From assembly GCA_018662305.1 (NCBI GenBank), contig JABJGI010000157.1, forward strand, positions 1 through 56,772: a stretch of DNA of 56,772 nt. Reading direction: 5' to 3'. This stretch comes from Porticoccaceae bacterium (GTDB lineage: Bacteria; Pseudomonadota; Gammaproteobacteria; Pseudomonadales; GM7GCV1). The notes under the pieces were generated by a model. The model was not told the DNA's origin and searched no databases. It saw only the letters and a list, made by a program, of their open reading frames with translations. Below are positions 34,205 to 44,694 of this stretch, piece after piece (within the stretch, counting starts at the first letter, position 1; each line of letters begins with the position of its first letter). A program made the translations under genes and the position numbers.

Positions 34205-37200
34205 TTAGGCTTCCAACACCACGGAATCGGCACCAAAATTGTGGCGCAGCTCATGCAAAAGGTCGTCTTTGGGTTCCACTTTCCAGTCCTCGCCCAATTC
34301 AAATTCCCCTTCAAAACCGGGCTGACGAACCTTCACTCTCACGGAGCAAGCCCCGCCGCGAAAATCCTGCAGGCACTCGCGCAAAGAACTAATCGACTGA
34401 TCACTTCCAAGCTCTTCGGGAAAGTCCACGCGCAAGCGATTGAATTTCTGATTGCGCAACTCGAGCAGAGGTAGCACCTGTTCTGCACGCACTCTTAACC
34501 CCCCGCTATAGTCGTCCTGCTGAACACTTCCTTCAACGGCGACAACCGTATCCAGAATCAAAGAGGATTCAACTTGAAGATAAAGATCTGAGAAGAGCGT
34601 AATTTCAACGCGAGCACTGCGATCGTCCAGAGTCAAAATACAAAGCTGATCTCCGCGCTTGGTTTTGATGGTTCTTTTCTCGACCAGCAACCCGCCCAAC
34701 CACTGAGACGTTTTATCTGGCCTCAAATCACAAAGCCGCTTACCGATTAACTGCTTCAGCTCATCGGCATAGGCTTCCACAGGATGCCCCGTGAGATAAA
34801 GCCCCAAAGTTTCTTTTTCCTTTTGCAGTCGTTCCTTCATTGTCCAGGGACGAGTAGCTGCTCGACCTGAGCCATTGGTCTCCTGGGATGGGGCCTCTGC
34901 AACGACGATATCACCAAACATATCAGTCATACCCGAGGCCTGATTTTCGTTGGCCTGCTCCGCTACTTGAATTGCTTCTTCTAATTGTCCATCAAGGACC
35001 GAACGACAACGATCGGGATCATCTGAAAACTGATTCAAATTATCCAAAGCACCGGCTTTAAGTAGCGCTTCAGCACCCCGACGATTCAATTTACGTTGAT
35101 CGATTCTGGCGCAAAAATCATAAATATCAGGATATGGGCCCTTTAGCTGGCGACTATCGATAATGCTTTGAATTGCGCCTTCTCCCAACCCTTTGATCGC
35201 TCCCAACCCGTAAACCACCTGTCCCTCTTTATTGACCGAGAACTGAAACTCCCCGGTGTTCACATCAGGAGGGGTAACATCCAGATTCAGCCGCTTACAC
35301 TCATCAATAAAGCCAACAATTTTGTCTGTGTTTTGCATATCTGCAGACATGACCGCTGCCATAAATTCCGCTGGGTAGTGAGCCTTTAGCCAAGCGGTTT
35401 GGTATGCCACCAAGGCGTATGCAGCGGAGTGAGATTTGTTAAAGCCGTAGCCAGCAAACTTTTCCATTAGGTCAAAGATATTGCTGGATAGCTCCTCCGA
35501 GATACCCCTTTTGCTGGCCCCTTCCATAAACATTTGGCGCTGCTTAGCCATTTCTTCAGCTTTTTTCTTACCCATGGCTCGGCGCAGAAGATCAGCCTCG
35601 CCGAGGCTATAACCCGCCAGAACCTGCGCAATTTGCATCACTTGCTCTTGGTAGAGAATGATGCCGTAGGTAGGCTTAAGAACCGGTATCAGATCTTCAT
35701 GCTGATATTTGGGATGGGGGTAAGAAACCGTTTCATTGGGATCATTCTTACGCGCAACAAAGTCATCCACCATGCCCGACTGCAATGGGCCTGGTCGAAA
35801 CAGCGCAACCAGAGAAATAATGTCCTCAAAGGTTCCGGGCTTCTGCTTCTTGATCAGGTCTCGCATGCCGCGAGATTCGAGTTGAAATACTGCCGATGTC
35901 TCGCCACGACGAAGCATCTCGTAGACACCAGCGTCCTCAAGAGGAATGCGGTCGATATCTACCTCATCCAAGCCTTCAGTGCGACGCTTGTCATTTACCA
36001 TGCGCACAGCCCAATCGATGATCGTCAAAGTACGCAAACCAAGAAAATCAAACTTAACTAAGCCAACACTTTCAACGTCATCTTTATCGTATTGAGTAAC
36101 CAGACCACTGCCTTTGTCATCGCAGTAAAGTGGTGCAAAGTCAGTCAATTTGGTCGGGGCTATAACAACACCACCAGCATGCTTACCGCAGTTTCTGGCA
36201 ATACCTTCGAGCTGGACAGCCATATCCCAGATTTCCTGAGCCTCAGCGTCTTCCCGCAAAAAGTCTTGCAAAACTTTTTCCTGTTCCAGAGCTAGAGAAA
36301 GCGTCATACCCACTTCGAAAGGAATCATTTTAGAAAGCCGATCAGCCAGTCCGTAGGATTTACCCTGAACGCGGGCAACATCCTTAACCACAGCTTTTGC
36401 CGCCATGGTGCCAAAAGTGACAATTTGCGAAACCGCCTCTCGGCCATATCGATCCGCTACATAGTCGATTACTCTATCTCTTCCTTCCATACAGAAATCA
36501 ACGTCAAAATCTGGCAGAGATACCCGCTCGGGATTTAGGAATCTTTCAAACAGAAGATCGTAGTGAATAGGATCGAGATCCGTAATCTTCAAGGCATAGG
36601 CAACTAGAGAACCGGCTCCGGAACCCCTGCCTGGGCCAACCGGGATTTTGTTGTCCTTAGCCCAGCGGATAAAGTCCATAACAATAAGGAAGTAGCCGGG
36701 GAAGCCCATCTGCAGAATAATATTGAGCTCCTCTTCAAGGCGATCCCAATAGACCTGCAAGGACTCATCTTTACTTTCTTTGTCGGGGAACAGAATGCTT
36801 AGTCGATTCTCCAGTCCCTCGCGCGAGCACTGGCGCAGGAATTCCTCCTCGTTAGAGCCTTCTGGAACGGGGTATTCAGGCAAGTATGATTTACCCAGTT
36901 CAATGCCGAGGCTGCAGCGCTTGGCGATTTCAACTGTGTTTTCAATGGCTTCTGGCAAGTCGACAAAGAGCTCGTCCATTTCTTCTGCGCTGCGCAGGTA
37001 TTGCTGTTCAGAATACTTTTGCTGCTTGCGCGGATCTGCAAGGGAATAACCATCGTGAATACAGGCTCTGGTTTCGTGAGCCTCAAAATCTCCTGGAGCC
37101 ATAAAACGCACATCATTGGTGGCGACAATGGGTAATGCGAGCTCAGAAGCTAGCTGCACAGACTGATGCAAACAATCTTCCTCTCCGGCTCGTCCGGTTC

Positions 37201-37723
37201 TCTGAACCTCGAGGTAATAACGCTGTGGGAAATTTTCAGCCCACCAGGACGCCAGCTCACCGGCCTCCTTGGTCTTTCCTTTCAATAGGAGTTGGCCAAC
37301 ATCGCCTCTGCTAGCGCCTGAGAGACAGATCAACCCTTCATTTAACTCAGTTAACCACTGTCTTTGAACTCGTGGCTCTCCCAGCTCTTGCCCATCTACA
37401 TAGGCGCGGGAAATTATTTCAATCAGGTTTTTGTAACCCTGGGAATTAATAATTAGAAGGCAGAACTCTGCGTTCGACTCTAGCCCCTCTTCCTCTGCCA
37501 AAATTAGGTCAGAGCCAAAGATGGGTTTTACTCCACTCGCCACCGCCGCTCTATAAAACTTAACCGCGGCAAATAGATTGGCATGATCTGTGAGAGCAAA
37601 AGCGGGCATATTTTGCTTAGCCACATGAGCCATAGTCGGCTTGATGCGCAATATTCCATCTCTTAAGGAATACTCTGAGTGGGCGCGTAAGTGCACGAAG
37701 CTCTTTGTCGGAATGCTTGTCAT
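34205..37723 (-). CDS. dnaE: DNA polymerase III subunit alpha
   Basis: FVHLRAHSEYSLRDGILRI; PDFDVDFCMEGRDRVIDYV; 1172 aa. Confidence 0.99.
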   Translation of the reverse strand: MTSIPTKSFVHLRAHSEYSLRDGILRIKPTMAHVAKQNMPAFALTDHANLFAAVKFYRAAVASGVKPIFGSDLILAEEEGLESNAEFCLLIINSQGYKNLIEIISRAYVDGQELGEPRVQRQWLTELNEGLICLSGASRGDVGQLLLKGKTKEAGELASWWAENFPQRYYLEVQRTGRAGEEDCLHQSVQLASELALPIVATNDVRFMAPGDFEAHETRACIHDGYSLADPRKQQKYSEQQYLRSAEEMDELFVDLPEAIENTVEIAKRCSLGIELGKSYLPEYPVPEGSNEEEFLRQCSREGLENRLSILFPDKESKDESLQVYWDRLEEELNIILQMGFPGYFLIVMDFIRWAKDNKIPVGPGRGSGAGSLVAYALKITDLDPIHYDLLFERFLNPERVSLPDFDVDFCMEGRDRVIDYVADRYGREAVSQIVTFGTMAAKAVVKDVARVQGKSYGLADRLSKMIPFEVGMTLSLALEQEKVLQDFLREDAEAQEIWDMAVQLEGIARNCGKHAGGVVIAPTKLTDFAPLYCDDKGSGLVTQYDKDDVESVGLVKFDFLGLRTLTIIDWAVRMVNDKRRTEGLDEVDIDRIPLEDAGVYEMLRRGETSAVFQLESRGMRDLIKKQKPGTFEDIISLVALFRPGPLQSGMVDDFVARKNDPNETVSYPHPKYQHEDLIPVLKPTYGIILYQEQVMQIAQVLAGYSLGEADLLRRAMGKKKAEEMAKQRQMFMEGASKRGISEELSSNIFDLMEKFAGYGFNKSHSAAYALVAYQTAWLKAHYPAEFMAAVMSADMQNTDKIVGFIDECKRLNLDVTPPDVNTGEFQFSVNKEGQVVYGLGAIKGLGEGAIQSIIDSRQLKGPYPDIYDFCARIDQRKLNRRGAEALLKAGALDNLNQFSDDPDRCRSVLDGQLEEAIQVAEQANENQASGMTDMFGDIVVAEAPSQETNGSGRAATRPWTMKERLQKEKETLGLYLTGHPVEAYADELKQLIGKRLCDLRPDKTSQWLGGLLVEKRTIKTKRGDQLCILTLDDRSARVEITLFSDLYLQVESSLILDTVVAVEGSVQQDDYSGGLRVRAEQVLPLLELRNQKFNRLRVDFPEELGSDQSISSLRECLQDFRGGACSVRVKVRQPGFEGEFELGEDWKVEPKDDLLHELRHNFGADSVVLEA

Positions 37724-37745
37724 TTGGCCTATGGCATCAACTACT

Positions 37746-38360
37746 TTAAGAATTAAATAGATCGGCTTGCTTCACCGGCCGATAACTTTGTCGGTGTATT
37801 TCACAAGACCCTATCTGCTTCAACATATCAAGATGATGTTTAGTTGGGTAGCCCTTGTGTTGATCAAATCCGTAATCAGGGAATTTTTGATGCATTTCCT
37901 GCATATGCCTATCCCTTGCGACCTTTGCCAAAATAGATGCGGCAGAAATTTCCTCAACGCGAGAATCTCCCTTCACCAGAGCGATAGATTGATAGCTCCA
38001 TGGAGGGAGACGGTTTCCATCAACGGCAACAAATTCCGGCTCGGGTTGCAGTGACTGAACAGCCCTTTTCATTGCTAACATCGAAGCATGCAGTACATTC
38101 AGTCGGTCGACCTCTCCCACACTGGCAATCGAGATACTCCAACAAAGTGACTTATTGCAAATTTCCTCATAAAGCGCATTGCGCCGAGTTTCGCTCAGCT
38201 TTTTTGAATCAGCGAGCCCTTCTATTGGCTGATTCGGGTCGAGAATCACTGCGGCGGCGTAGAGATCTCCAGCCAGAGGCCCTCGACCCGCTTCATCTGT
38301 TCCGGCCAACAGAGCGCCATCATAGGGGATTTCAGGGTCGCGCTCGGGCTGAGTGCTCAC
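37746..38360 (-). CDS. rnhB: ribonuclease HII
   Basis: [24 protein letters not shown]. Confidence 0.97.
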   Translation of the reverse strand: MSTQPERDPEIPYDGALLAGTDEAGRGPLAGDLYAAAVILDPNQPIEGLADSKKLSETRRNALYEEICNKSLCWSISIASVGEVDRLNVLHASMLAMKRAVQSLQPEPEFVAVDGNRLPPWSYQSIALVKGDSRVEEISAASILAKVARDRHMQEMHQKFPDYGFDQHKGYPTKHHLDMLKQIGSCEIHRQSYRPVKQADLFNS

Positions 38361-39505
38361 TGAGGCAGAACGCTTTTATCAAGGCTGGCAATGGCTTCTG
38401 CCGCCATGCGGCTGCTCGGCAATTGCAACTCTTCTCTCATCTCGGCAAATGCTCTGAGCTGGTTGTTCCGGCGATGCTCATCCTCACACAATGAAAGTAT
38501 CTCATCGCTAAGGTTGTCCGAAGTTGCCTCAGCCTGAATGTATTCATTCACCAAGGACTTCGCTGCTATAAGGTTTGGTAGTGACACATAGGGAACCTTA
38601 ACCATGCTGCCAATAATTTTATAACTGAGCCAGTCTGCTCGGTAAGCAACAATAAGTGGTCTGTTCAACAACATCACTTCCAAGGTTGTGGTACCGGAGG
38701 CAGCTACTACCAAGTCTGCGGCAGATATCACCTGCAGAGTGTTGGCTTCAACCAAAGGGAAATCTTGCACAGTAAAAAAAGATCGAATTAGATCTGCTTT
38801 TTCGCTGTTTACCGCAGCAAAAACAAAAACACCTTCTGGATTTATCTTTTGGACCTTCTCAATAGTTTCCAGATACAGAGGCATTAGGTGCTTAATTTCT
38901 GCGGACCGACTACCGGGCAGCAGCGCGAACAACTTTTGCCCTTTGGATAGTTCTACTCCGATACGGTGCCTGGCTTCATCTTTGTCTGTATCGGGATTCA
39001 GTTCCGTTGCCAGAGGGTGACCAACATATTCAACCGGCATGTTGTGATCGCGATAGAACTGAGCTTCAAAGGGTAATAGCGTCAGCATCAAATCTAGAGA
39101 TTGTCGAATACCCTTTATACGTCCCTGACGCCAAGCCCATACCGAAGGGCTGACATAGTGAACGGTTCGAATCCCCTTCTGTTTAAGTTTTCTAGCCAAA
39201 CCCAGATTAAAGTCAGGAGAATCAATACCAATAAAGAGATCGACTTTTTGGCTAACAAATAGCTTCGCGAGGCTGGCTCTGATGTTGAGTAATTCGGGCA
39301 ACCGTTTGAGAGGTTCGAGCAGACCCATTACAGAAAGACGATCGATGGGGTACTGGCTATCGAGCCCCTGAGAGGCCATTCGCGACCCACCCATTCCGAT
39401 AAATTCTACGTTGGGATAAAGAACTTTGAGTTCTTCCATCAAACCAGCGCCGAGAATATCTCCAGACTCTTCACCAGCGACAATTGCCACCCGGTGCAGA
39501 GCCAT
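38357..39505 (-). CDS. lpxB: lipid-A-disaccharide synthase
   Basis: [31 protein letters not shown]. Confidence 0.97.
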   Translation of the reverse strand: MALHRVAIVAGEESGDILGAGLMEELKVLYPNVEFIGMGGSRMASQGLDSQYPIDRLSVMGLLEPLKRLPELLNIRASLAKLFVSQKVDLFIGIDSPDFNLGLARKLKQKGIRTVHYVSPSVWAWRQGRIKGIRQSLDLMLTLLPFEAQFYRDHNMPVEYVGHPLATELNPDTDKDEARHRIGVELSKGQKLFALLPGSRSAEIKHLMPLYLETIEKVQKINPEGVFVFAAVNSEKADLIRSFFTVQDFPLVEANTLQVISAADLVVAASGTTTLEVMLLNRPLIVAYRADWLSYKIIGSMVKVPYVSLPNLIAAKSLVNEYIQAEATSDNLSDEILSLCEDEHRRNNQLRAFAEMREELQLPSSRMAAEAIASLDKSVLPQ

Positions 39506-40275
39506 TAACGCAATATCCCCCTTTCGGAGGTTTCTAAAGTAGCAATCAAGGGTGCGAGAATATCGCTAAATTCCTGATCTGACTTAAGCAAGTCTATGGC
39601 GTCAGAGAGTTCTAGGCCTTTGCGGTACACAGTTTTGTAAGCACGCTGCAAACACCGAATTTGATCTGAACTGAAGTCACGACGTTTAAGTCCTTCGGCG
39701 TTAATTGTGCGCGGCTTAGGAGGGCTGCCTGCCACTAACACGTAGGCCGGTACGTCCTGAGTTACCCACGCATGGGCACCGATAAAACTATGGGCACCGA
39801 CACTGCAATACTGATGCAGACTGGAGAAACCGGAAATTATTGCCCAGTCCCCTACTTCTACATGCCCAGCCAGTGCGACGTTGTTCACCAGGATAGTTTT
39901 GTTGTGAATGATCGAGTCATGACCTATATGCACATAAGCCATAATCAGGTTTTCGTTTCCAATACGCGTCTCGGAACGATCTTGCACTGTTCCGCGATGA
40001 ATGGTCACACCCTCTCGAATAACATTCCCGTCGCCAATGACGAGACGGGTTTTTTCACCCTTATATTTTAGATCTGGGGTATCCTCGCCGATACTGCAGA
40101 ACTGGAAAATGCGGTTGTTTTTACCAATGGTTGTTGGCCCTTTAATCACATTGTGGGGCCCCACGACCGTTCCAGAACCGATTTCCACTTCTGGCCCAAT
40201 TACATTGAATGGACCAATCTGAGCATCCTCAGCAATAATCGCGGATGGGTCGACCACTGCAAGGGGGTCAATCAT
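39505..40275 (-). CDS. lpxA: UDP-N-acetylglucosamine acyltransferase
   Basis: hexapeptide repeats; IHPxA-like start MIDPLAVVDPSAIIAEDAQIGPF. Confidence 0.97.
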   Translation of the reverse strand: MIDPLAVVDPSAIIAEDAQIGPFNVIGPEVEIGSGTVVGPHNVIKGPTTIGKNNRIFQFCSIGEDTPDLKYKGEKTRLVIGDGNVIREGVTIHRGTVQDRSETRIGNENLIMAYVHIGHDSIIHNKTILVNNVALAGHVEVGDWAIISGFSSLHQYCSVGAHSFIGAHAWVTQDVPAYVLVAGSPPKPRTINAEGLKRRDFSSDQIRCLQRAYKTVYRKGLELSDAIDLLKSDQEFSDILAPLIATLETSERGILR

Positions 40276-40292
40276 GGGACTGCCTGTGCTTC

Positions 40293-40736
40293 CTAGCTAT
40301 CTACGATAGCGCAGGTGAGTTCAGCGGAAACGGCAAGTTGATCTTCTACCAACGCCTTAACATCAAATTTCCAGATATTTCGCTTCCGAGTGATTACTGT
40401 GGACTCTAGGATTAGCTGATCACCTGGGACAACACGACGCTTGAAGCGAACCTTATCGATACCTGCAAAAAGGTAGAGAAAACCATCTTCGGGCTTCATA
40501 TCTACCGTTCTGAACCCCAAAACGCCGGAAAGCTGCGCTAAGGCTTCAATAATTACAACGCCGGGCAATATTGGGTTATCTGGAAAATGGCCCTGAAACA
40601 TCTCCTCGTTATAAGTGACATTTTTCAGTCCACGAACGAAATGTCCCGATTCAAAATCAGTGACCCTATCCACAAATAGCATTGGGTAGCGATGGGGAAG
40701 ATATTTCTGTATTTCAATAACGTCCATTACGTCCAT
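40293..40736 (-). CDS. fabZ: 3-hydroxyacyl-ACP dehydratase FabZ
   Basis: LPHRYPMLFVDRVTD; GHFPDNPILPGVVIIEALAQ. Confidence 0.97.
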   Translation of the reverse strand: MDVMDVIEIQKYLPHRYPMLFVDRVTDFESGHFVRGLKNVTYNEEMFQGHFPDNPILPGVVIIEALAQLSGVLGFRTVDMKPEDGFLYLFAGIDKVRFKRRVVPGDQLILESTVITRKRNIWKFDVKALVEDQLAVSAELTCAIVDS

Positions 40737-40738
40737 TA
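40721..40738. repeat. perfect 9-nt tandem duplication at the lpxD stop / fabZ start
   Basis: + strand CGTCCATTA x2; minus strand TAATGGACG x2. Confidence 0.9.
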
Positions 40739-41782
40739 TTCTTTGGCCTTATTCTTGGTTGAGTTTTCGAGTTGTGAAACTCGATCCACTAATTCTTCTA
40801 TTTTTCTGAGCCTAACAGTATTGCGACGCCAGTCTTTGCTCGGAGCAACTGGCATTCCAGAGGAATACTGCCCTGGCTCCAATATCGAGCGAGTCACCAT
40901 ACTCTTGCCGGTGACATGAACATTGTCGGCGATTTCAATATGTCCGGTGATCGCTACTTGACCACCAAAGCTGCAGTCTGCGCCTATCTTGGTGCTCCCA
41001 GCGATACCAACCTGACCCGCAATTGCGGTTCGGTCCCCCACTTCCACATTGTGTGCCACCAAAACCAGGTCATCAATAATAACGCCATGTCCAATGATGG
41101 TGTCATCCAGTGCGCCGCGTGAAATACTTACATTAGCGCCAATATCGACATTGTCGCCAATAACAACACGACCCAGCTGATGAATTTTTTCCCAGCCCTT
41201 GTCTGAGGGAGCAAAACCAAAACCATCTGAACCTATCACCGTACCGCTATTTACGCGGCAATCTGATCCGAGTATGACCTCATGGTAGAGGGTAACATTG
41301 GAAAAAATTCTACAATTCGCACCTATTTCCGCATCGGCACCTATATAACAATTTGAAGCGATGTCACTGCCAGCAGCGATTCTTGCGCCTGCTTCAACCA
41401 CCGAAAATGCCCCAATTGAGACGCCATCAGAAATTTCTGCTCGGTCGGAAATAATAGCCCGATCGGAAATACCCCTATTATCAGCACCTCTGGCAAATAG
41501 CTTCGATGCCTCAGCGTAGGCCTTGTAAGGGTTTGAGTGAATCAGCAAGGATAGATTTTCTGCCGGTTTGATTAAGCCCGGAGGACATATCAGTGCTCCA
41601 GCCTCACTTCGCTCCGCCTGTGGTAAGTTCTTTTCAGAAACGACAAAACTTAAATCGTCTTGGCTAGCACTTGTCAAAGAAGCCAGCCGCTTCACCAGTT
41701 TATCTGGCGAAGTGGCTATCAACTCCGCATCGATGGTAGCGGCAATCTCTGCGAGTGAAATTCCAGAGCTTTGCTCGCCCAT
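40736..41782 (-). CDS. lpxD: UDP-3-O-acylglucosamine N-acyltransferase
   Basis: hexapeptide repeats, LpxD N-terminal domain, VNSGTVIGSDGFGFA. Confidence 0.97.
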   Translation of the reverse strand: MGEQSSGISLAEIAATIDAELIATSPDKLVKRLASLTSASQDDLSFVVSEKNLPQAERSEAGALICPPGLIKPAENLSLLIHSNPYKAYAEASKLFARGADNRGISDRAIISDRAEISDGVSIGAFSVVEAGARIAAGSDIASNCYIGADAEIGANCRIFSNVTLYHEVILGSDCRVNSGTVIGSDGFGFAPSDKGWEKIHQLGRVVIGDNVDIGANVSISRGALDDTIIGHGVIIDDLVLVAHNVEVGDRTAIAGQVGIAGSTKIGADCSFGGQVAITGHIEIADNVHVTGKSMVTRSILEPGQYSSGMPVAPSKDWRRNTVRLRKIEELVDRVSQLENSTKNKAKE

Positions 41783-41792
41783 TCAACTAATA

Positions 41793-42299
41793 CTACTGGG
41801 ACAGTTTTTCCGCGAGCAGTTCGGTAATATTGTGGCTGGCGTCGGCATCATAGACTGCGGTCTCTCGCAGAAGAAGACCGATCTGTTCCTCCTCAATAAT
41901 TTGCTCTAGAGCTGCCAATGCAGGTTCGTTCATCGAAGCAATAACTTCATTAATGACCCGCTCACGTTCCGAATTGATTTTTTGCGTAGTCAACTGCAAA
42001 TCCGCATCCTTAAACTGACGGGTACGTGTGTATTGAGCGAACCTTTCATCATCCCAACCACTGGCTTCAGCGCGAGCTTGACTATCAAGGCTTGCAACGT
42101 CTGCCTGAAGGCTTCTGGCAACGGCGACTAACTCAGAGAACGCTGGGTCAGAAGCCAGGGCCTCCAATTGTTGCTGGCCGTAGGTACTGTTCAAAATACC
42201 CGCTTGAATATCGACTACCGCTATCTTTTGCGCGAAGGCTGCTGAGGAAGCAAAAATAACCGTCGCTGTTAGCGCTGCGAGTATGCTTTGTTTGATCAC
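41793..42299 (-). CDS. skp: periplasmic chaperone Skp/OmpH family
   Basis: signal peptide then KIAVVDIQAGILNSTYGQQ; between bamA and lpxD. Confidence 0.93.
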   Translation of the reverse strand: MIKQSILAALTATVIFASSAAFAQKIAVVDIQAGILNSTYGQQQLEALASDPAFSELVAVARSLQADVASLDSQARAEASGWDDERFAQYTRTRQFKDADLQLTTQKINSERERVINEVIASMNEPALAALEQIIEEEQIGLLLRETAVYDADASHNITELLAEKLSQ

Positions 42300-42320
42300 G
42301 TTATATCTCCAGATTTATTA

Positions 42321-44666
42321 CTAAAAGGTTTGTCCCAGCGTAAACTGAAACATTTCTCGATCTTCAAAAGGTCCGCCATTAATAGGTTTACCGAAACTAA
42401 ATGACATCGGCCCAAACCCACTAATCCAAGTGACAGCTAGCCCGGCGGAGGCACGTAGCTCTTTGCCATCAGGCGCGAAACAATTTAACTGAATCGTCTC
42501 CAAAACACCATCAGGATCTGGCGTACAGTTTGTATCGAAAACGTTACCGGCATCGAAATAGAGTGAGGCTTGAACTGATCTAGGGTCAGGCAAAAAGGGT
42601 GTTGGTAACAATACTGCCGCTCCAAACAAAACCTTCACATTACCGCCGATGGGACTGGGCTCAAATCGGAATTCGTCTGTACCAGACTCTCTTGGGCCCA
42701 GTCTATTGGTCTCGAAGCCACGAACAGAGCCAATTCCACCGGCATAGAAATTCTCAAAAAATGGCATGCGCTCAGTATCTCCGTATGCATCTCCGTAACC
42801 GAGCTCGGAGCTAAGCTTGAGCGTAAAACCACGATAAATGGGAACATAGGCTTCCGCATCCAGCGTAACTTTGTAGTAGCTGATATCACTACCAGGCACC
42901 GTCATTTCGAAACTTACCGCTTGAGAACTACCCGCATCTGGGAGCAATCCACGGTTAAGAGTTGATCGGCCAACACTGGTATTAAAACTAAAGGACTTAA
43001 AACGAACTTCATCGACACCATCTGGCACCAATGCGGCGATTTCGTTGGAGGCAAAGTCCCCCGTCTCCAAATCCAACTGCTCATAACCGAGCCCATATCT
43101 TAAATAAGATGTTTCGGACAGCGGATACCCAAAATTTATGCTCGCTCCCAAAATATCGGTGGTGTAGGTGGAGATATTGATCTCGCCGTAATCGGTTTTT
43201 CGAGAAAACAAAGAAAAGCCCGCGGAAACGCCATCGCGCGTGAAATACGGATTGGTATAACTGAGGTTGTAACTTTCCTGATAGGTAGATTTATTAATAC
43301 CAACGCCGAGAGAGTTCCCGGTGCCCAGGAAATTATTTTCCTGAATATTGAAGCCCAGCAAAAAACCTGAATATTCCGCGTAACCTAAGCTCGCGCTTAT
43401 CGAGCCAGATGCCTGCTCTTCAACGGTATAGATAACATCAATCTGATCCGTAGTTCCTGCAACTGGGGGGGTCTCCGTAGTTACTTCCCTAAAGAAGCCC
43501 AACCTGTCGAGACGAGTCTTACCAAGTTCAATCAGCGCGTCAGAAGCCGAAGCCGATTCCATCTGGCGCATTTCGCGTCGGAGCACCTCGTCATTGGTAC
43601 GCAGATTGCCGCGAAACTCTACTCTTCGAACATAGACTCGCTGATTAGGGTTAATAAAGAAGTCGATGTCTACTTCGCCACTACCGGGCTCAAAATCTGG
43701 GATTTCTTCCACTTCTGCAAAGGTGTACCCCTCATTGGCCAAGCGTCGAAGCATCAAATCCTTTGTCGCCGTAACCAGTGCTTGTGAAAAAACCTGCCCG
43801 GGGCGGACATATAGATAGCGAGACATCTCGGCTTCGGGAACGACCATCTCACCCAAAAATCCTACGTCGGCAATACGATAGACCGCGCCTTCATCGATAC
43901 TCACTGTGATAAAGACAGAGGTTTTATCTGGGCTAATCGCGATCTGAGATGATCGAATACCAAATTCAAAATAGCCCTGATCTCGATAGTATGCTTCGAG
44001 CCGCTCAAGATCACCGGTTAGAGCTTCACGGGAATATCGATCCTTCTTGTCAATCCAGGACAACCAATCGGTTTGTTCCAGCTCAAAAAGATCTAGCAAC
44101 TCCTCATCGTCAAAAACATCGTTACCGATGATGGTAATTTGCTTAATAGCTGCCTTCTCACCTTCGTCAATATTAAGACGCACAGCGACTCTGTTTCTTG
44201 GCAATTCAACAATTTCTGATTCCACCACCGAGCCATAATGCCCCTGAGCGACATATTCCTGTGCCAGAGATCTGGACACCGCTTCCAAGGTAGCGGGTTG
44301 CAATATTTGCCCCTCAAACAGGCCAGCGTCCGTCATTGAGCTCAGCAACTGGTCTGTCTCAATAATACTGTTGCCTTCGATCTCGATGTTGGCGATTGCC
44401 GGGCGCTCAGTAACGCGCACAACCAGAACGTTGCCATCCCGTTCAATTCGAATATCTGTGAAGAAGCCAGTGGAGAATAGTGAGCGGATAGAATCCTGGA
44501 CAACGATTTCGTCTACTAGGTCTCCGACTCGCGCCGGAAGTGCGGCAAATACCGAGCCAGAGGAAACACGCTGAATGCCCTCAATACGTATGTCTTCGAT
44601 CACAAAGGTTTGTGCGTATAACCCTGTCGAGAACAGAAAGAGGAAGCCGAATAGAATTTTTTTCAT
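42321..44666 (-). CDS. bamA: outer membrane protein assembly factor BamA
   Basis: signal peptide, POTRA repeats, GGIGSVRGFETNRLGP. Confidence 0.98.
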   Translation of the reverse strand: MKKILFGFLFLFSTGLYAQTFVIEDIRIEGIQRVSSGSVFAALPARVGDLVDEIVVQDSIRSLFSTGFFTDIRIERDGNVLVVRVTERPAIANIEIEGNSIIETDQLLSSMTDAGLFEGQILQPATLEAVSRSLAQEYVAQGHYGSVVESEIVELPRNRVAVRLNIDEGEKAAIKQITIIGNDVFDDEELLDLFELEQTDWLSWIDKKDRYSREALTGDLERLEAYYRDQGYFEFGIRSSQIAISPDKTSVFITVSIDEGAVYRIADVGFLGEMVVPEAEMSRYLYVRPGQVFSQALVTATKDLMLRRLANEGYTFAEVEEIPDFEPGSGEVDIDFFINPNQRVYVRRVEFRGNLRTNDEVLRREMRQMESASASDALIELGKTRLDRLGFFREVTTETPPVAGTTDQIDVIYTVEEQASGSISASLGYAEYSGFLLGFNIQENNFLGTGNSLGVGINKSTYQESYNLSYTNPYFTRDGVSAGFSLFSRKTDYGEINISTYTTDILGASINFGYPLSETSYLRYGLGYEQLDLETGDFASNEIAALVPDGVDEVRFKSFSFNTSVGRSTLNRGLLPDAGSSQAVSFEMTVPGSDISYYKVTLDAEAYVPIYRGFTLKLSSELGYGDAYGDTERMPFFENFYAGGIGSVRGFETNRLGPRESGTDEFRFEPSPIGGNVKVLFGAAVLLPTPFLPDPRSVQASLYFDAGNVFDTNCTPDPDGVLETIQLNCFAPDGKELRASAGLAVTWISGFGPMSFSFGKPINGGPFEDREMFQFTLGQTF

Positions 44667-44694
44667 TATGACTACTTATTGGTAAGTCGCGACG

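Noticed and set aside
35534-36061. 175-aa + strand ORF
   Set aside because: Antisense to dnaE, no family features.
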